Source: Ditibartonella choladocola
GTDB taxonomy: Bacteria; Pseudomonadota; Alphaproteobacteria; Rhizobiales; Rhizobiaceae
DNA: 64,000 nucleotides
Assembly (NCBI RefSeq): GCF_002007565.1
Contig: NZ_CP015625.1
Coordinates: 1,550,001 to 1,614,000, forward strand
Direction of reading: 5' to 3'
The notes under the pieces were generated by a model that worked only from the letters and a program-made list of their open reading frames with translations, searched no databases and was not told the DNA's origin. Below, piece after piece: positions 60,547 through 64,000 of the stretch (within the stretch, counting starts at the first letter, position 1; each line of letters opens with the position of its first letter). The position numbers and the translations under genes are program-made.

Positions 60547-61722
60547 TTATTCAATGATTTTGGAAACGATACCGGCACCAACTGTGTGGCCACCTTCACG
60601 GATAGCGAAGCGGAGCTTCTCTTCCATAGCAACCGGAACAATCAGTGTAACATCCATCGTAACGTTATCACCCGGCATAACCATTTCTGTACCTTCCGGC
60701 AATGTTACAATACCGGTAACGTCTGTCGTACGGAAATAGAATTGCGGACGGTAATTGGTGAAAAATGGTGTGTGACGACCACCTTCATCCTTTGTCAAAA
60801 TATAGGCTTCTGCCTTGAACTTGGTGTGCGGTGTAACAGTACCGGGCTTTGCCAATACCTGTCCACGTTCAACACCTTCACGTTCAATACCACGAAGAAG
60901 AGCACCGATATTGTCGCCTGCTTCACCTTCATCAAGAAGCTTGCGGAACATTTCAACGCCGGTCACTGTGGTCTTTGTCGTCGGACGGATACCAACGATT
61001 TCAACTTCGTCACCAACCTTGACAATACCGCGTTCAACACGGCCGGTCACAACTGTACCACGACCGGAAATCGAGAACACATCTTCAATCGGCATCAGGA
61101 AAGGCTGGTCGATCGGACGCTTCGGAGTCGGGATATATTCATCAACTTCGTGCATCAAAAGACGAACAGCATCTTCACCGATTTCCTTGTTGGTGCCTTC
61201 AAGAGCAGCCAATGCCGAACCCTTGACAATCGGAATCTCGTCGCCGGGGAAATCATATTTTGAAAGAAGTTCGCGAACTTCAAGTTCAACCAGTTCCAAC
61301 AGCTCTTCATCGTCTACCTGATCGACTTTATTCAGGAAAACAACAATAGCAGGAACACCAACCTGACGGGCAAGAAGAATGTGTTCGCGTGTCTGGGGCA
61401 TCGGGCCATCAGCAGCAGAAACAACAAGAATTGCACCGTCCATCTGGGCTGCACCGGTAATCATGTTCTTGACATAGTCAGCGTGTCCGGGGCAATCAAC
61501 GTGGGCGTAGTGACGCTTCTCTGTCTCGTATTCTACGTGTGCTGTAGAAATCGTGATACCACGAGCGCGTTCTTCCGGCGCAGCATCAATCTGGTCATAC
61601 GCCTTGAACTCGCCAAAATACTTTGTAATCGCTGCCGTCAACGTTGTTTTACCATGGTCAACGTGACCAATCGTGCCGATATTTACATGCGGCTTCGTAC
61701 GTTCATATTTGGACTTTGCCAT
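60547..61722 (-). CDS. tuf: Translation elongation factor Tu
   Basis: EF-Tu carries aminoacyl-tRNA to the ribosome. The 391-residue protein has the G1 motif GHVDHGKTT, the effector region [16 protein letters not shown]3 DCPGH and G4 NKVD, followed by the two beta-barrel domains (C-terminal GRTVGAG-type segment here [15 protein letters not shown]). The ATG at 61722 gives [19 protein letters not shown]; a frame 15 bases longer is not supported. A GCCCCG/CGGGGC hairpin at 61743-61756 lies in the gap to fusA. Rhizobiales often have a second tuf; none is in this window. Confidence 0.97.
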   Translation of the reverse strand: MAKSKYERTKPHVNIGTIGHVDHGKTTLTAAITKYFGEFKAYDQIDAAPEERARGITISTAHVEYETEKRHYAHVDCPGHADYVKNMITGAAQMDGAILVVSAADGPMPQTREHILLARQVGVPAIVVFLNKVDQVDDEELLELVELEVRELLSKYDFPGDEIPIVKGSALAALEGTNKEIGEDAVRLLMHEVDEYIPTPKRPIDQPFLMPIEDVFSISGRGTVVTGRVERGIVKVGDEVEIVGIRPTTKTTVTGVEMFRKLLDEGEAGDNIGALLRGIEREGVERGQVLAKPGTVTPHTKFKAEAYILTKDEGGRHTPFFTNYRPQFYFRTTDVTGIVTLPEGTEMVMPGDNVTMDVTLIVPVAMEEKLRFAIREGGHTVGAGIVSKIIE

Positions 61723-61786
61723 CTGAGCTCTCTCCATTTTCTGCCCCGTTCGGGGCTGAGTTGAAAGTTAATACGTAACCGCCTGA

Positions 61787-63871
61787 TTACGCGAATTTTT
61801 TCTGAATTTCCTGAGCCACCGCCGTAGGCACTGGTTCATAGTGATCGAATTGCATTGTATATTGGGCACGCCCCTGACTCATCGAACGCAAACTATTGAC
61901 ATAGCCAAACATGTTTGCGAGCGGAACCATAGCATCCACCACAGTAGCAATACCTCTTGGCTCTGTGCCGGAGATTTGACCGCGACGGGAGTTCAAATCA
62001 CCGATAACATCACCAACATAGTCTTCCGGTGTAACAACCTCGACCTTCATGATAGGTTCAAGAAGTTGTGCGCCGGCCTTCTGGGCTCCCTCACGGAAAG
62101 CAGCACGAGCAGCAATCTCGAATGCCAGTACCGAGGAGTCAACATCATGATAAGCACCATCAAGCAATGTTGCTTTGACACCCTGCATAGGAAAGCCAGC
62201 AAGTGGGCCGGAACCCATAACGCTTTCCAGACCTTTCTGGACACCGGGGATATATTCCTTCGGAACAGCACCACCGACGATTTTCGATTCAAACAGCAAG
62301 CCGTCGCCGTCATAAGGTTCAAAAAGAATCTTCACACGTGCAAACTGACCCGAACCACCGGACTGCTTCTTATGGGTATAATCAATTTCAGCAGGCTTTG
62401 TAATCGTTTCACGATAAGCAACCTGCGGCTGGCCGACATTCGCCTCGACTTTGAATTCGCGACGCATACGATCAACAATGATGTCGAGGTGAAGCTCACC
62501 CATACCGGCAATAATTGTCTGCCCTGATTCTTCGTCCGATTTTACACGGAATGAAGGATCTTCAGCCGCCAAACGATTAAGGGCAATGCCCATTTTTTCC
62601 TGATCGGCCTTGGTCTTAGGCTCGATTGCAATTTCGATAACCGGTTCCGGAAACTCCATACGTTCCAGAATAACTGGATGAAGCGGATCGCAAAGAGTAT
62701 CGCCCGTGGTAGTTTCTTTCAAACCGGCCAATGCAACAATATCACCTGCATAAGCCTCTTCAATATCGGTACGGGCATTGGAATGCATCAACAACATACG
62801 GCCGATACGCTCTTTTTTACCCTTTACGGTGTTTTCAAGAGAGACACCCTTGTGAAGCTCACCTGAATAGATGCGGCAGAAGGTCAACGAACCGACAAAC
62901 GGATCGTTCATAATCTTGAATGCCAACATTGACAAAGGTGCTGCATCCGACGATTCACGTGTTGTTTCTTCACCCGTCTTAACATCGATGCCCTGAATAG
63001 CAGGAACATCAACCGGCGAAGGAAGATAAGAAACAACAGCATCCAACAATGGCTGAATACCTTTATTTTTAAAGGCAGAACCGCAAAGAACCGGATGGAA
63101 AAGCACTTCACAAGTACCTTTACGGATCAGTGAAATCAGCTCTTCATTGGTTGGCATTTTGCCTTCGAGATAGGCCTCGGTAGCAGCTTCATCAACTTCA
63201 ACAGCAGCTTCTACCAGCTTTTCACGATATTCTTCGGCTTTAGCCTTCATATCTGCCGGGATTTCACTGCTTACAGTGTGACCACCAATAGAACCATCCC
63301 ATGTAAGGGCTTTCATATCGATAAGATCAATGACGCCCTCGAAATCGTTCTCGGCACCAATCGGCAACTGGAGAACCAGTGCATTCGCGCCAAGACGCGA
63401 GCCGACCATTTCAACACTGCGATAGAAATCCGCACCGATCTTGTCCATTTTATTGACAAAAACCATACGCGGTACATGGTATTTTTCAGCCTGACGCCAG
63501 ACAGTTTCAGTCTGCGGCTCAACACCGGCATTCGCATCAAGAAGAGCTATCGCACCATCAAGCACACGTAATGAACGCTCGACTTCAATTGTGAAATCAA
63601 CGTGTCCGGGAGTGTCGATAATATTGAACCGGCATTTTTCACCGTTACGCCCCTTCCAGAATGTTGTCGTAGCAGCGGAAGTAATGGTAATACCGCGTTC
63701 CTGCTCTTGCTCCATCCAGTCCATTGTTGAAGCGCCGTCGTGCGTTTCGCCGATTTTATGATTCTTACCGGTATAGTAAAGAATACGCTCGGTCATTGTG
63801 GTCTTACCGGCGTCAATATGAGCCATAATACCAAAATTACGATAATCTTCGATTTTATACTCGCGAGCCAT
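61787..63871 (-). CDS. fusA: Translation elongation factor G
   Basis: EF-G is the GTPase that drives ribosomal translocation and, with RRF, recycling. The 694-residue protein has the G1 motif AHIDAGKTT, effector region [13 protein letters not shown]3 DTPGHVDF and G4 NKMD, then domains II-V, including the domain IV tip region ([18 protein letters not shown]) and the C-terminal [29 protein letters not shown]. The start is ATG. It lies between rpsG and tuf in the normal str order. Confidence 0.98.
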   Translation of the reverse strand: MAREYKIEDYRNFGIMAHIDAGKTTMTERILYYTGKNHKIGETHDGASTMDWMEQEQERGITITSAATTTFWKGRNGEKCRFNIIDTPGHVDFTIEVERSLRVLDGAIALLDANAGVEPQTETVWRQAEKYHVPRMVFVNKMDKIGADFYRSVEMVGSRLGANALVLQLPIGAENDFEGVIDLIDMKALTWDGSIGGHTVSSEIPADMKAKAEEYREKLVEAAVEVDEAATEAYLEGKMPTNEELISLIRKGTCEVLFHPVLCGSAFKNKGIQPLLDAVVSYLPSPVDVPAIQGIDVKTGEETTRESSDAAPLSMLAFKIMNDPFVGSLTFCRIYSGELHKGVSLENTVKGKKERIGRMLLMHSNARTDIEEAYAGDIVALAGLKETTTGDTLCDPLHPVILERMEFPEPVIEIAIEPKTKADQEKMGIALNRLAAEDPSFRVKSDEESGQTIIAGMGELHLDIIVDRMRREFKVEANVGQPQVAYRETITKPAEIDYTHKKQSGGSGQFARVKILFEPYDGDGLLFESKIVGGAVPKEYIPGVQKGLESVMGSGPLAGFPMQGVKATLLDGAYHDVDSSVLAFEIAARAAFREGAQKAGAQLLEPIMKVEVVTPEDYVGDVIGDLNSRRGQISGTEPRGIATVVDAMVPLANMFGYVNSLRSMSQGRAQYTMQFDHYEPVPTAVAQEIQKKFA

Positions 63872-63901
63872 ATTTTTTGCTTTCGATTAAAAAGAGTTCA
63901 C

Positions 63902-64000
<99 letters not shown>

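Overview
The window is chromosomal DNA of an alphaproteobacterium of the order Rhizobiales (Hyphomicrobiales), most like the Brucella/Bartonella branch. Evidence: a Porin_2 (Omp2b-type) porin, a NdvA-type cyclic glucan exporter, the gene orders gyrA-coaD-ppi-ppi, queA-tgt, rplQ-degQ-rarA and rluC-HAD-ATP12, LexA boxes of the form GTTC-N7-GTTC, and a dispersed Rhizobiales palindrome. The moderate base composition and loose, AT-rich intergenic regions suggest a Bartonella-like genome with wider biosynthetic capacity than the blood-borne Bartonella, perhaps an insect-gut lineage. The species is inference only. No rRNA, tRNA, insertion sequence, prophage or CRISPR was seen.

Layout. 1-1151: the start of a TerB-like gene (minus) and a TSUP/TauE exporter (plus). 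1255-9343 (minus): a late aerobic cobalamin cluster, cobQ-cobP-cobW-cobN-cobO, followed by a half-size EamA transporter. It ends in a strong bidirectional terminator and is preceded by an unusual set of abutting stem-loops plus a terminator-like hairpin just before cobQ. 9821-13085 (minus): queA-tgt (queuosine) and a luciferase-like monooxygenase. 13210-13518: a six-copy tandem array of a palindromic repeat. 14157-18603 (minus): gyrA-coaD-ppiA-ppiB. 18934-23647: marC, ssb and SOS-controlled uvrA, then about 330 bp of degenerate 27-bp repeats. 24481-29444: porin, nnrDE, and glnB-glnA behind a sigma-54-type promoter. glnB carries an apparent one-base deletion in its start-proximal A tract. 29587-35954: a secreted hypothetical protein, Ohr, rluC-HAD-ATP12 and ndvA. 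36925-45191 (minus): alaS, recA (with LexA box), an OmpA-like lipoprotein, rarA and degQ. 46076-64000 (minus): the str/S10/spc/alpha ribosomal superoperon from rpsG and fusA down to rplQ.

How the genes work together. The cob genes cover cobalt insertion (CobN, CobW), adenosylation (CobO), amidation (CobQ) and nucleotide-loop activation (CobP). recA, uvrA, ssb and rarA form DNA-repair functions, with LexA sites visible at recA and uvrA. glnB and glnA form the nitrogen-control pair. The ribosomal cluster carries its own terminator-like hairpins at the S10/spc boundary, between rplR and rpsE, and between rplO and secY.

The two observations most worth testing are the structured cobQ leader, laid out like a riboswitch or attenuator but without the cobalamin-riboswitch consensus I know, and the glnB frameshift. 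Several starts are non-ATG (TTG for cobQ, cobP, ppiA, the HAD gene, ndvA and rarA; GTG for gyrA and rpsM), chosen from Shine-Dalgarno spacing and family N-termini.
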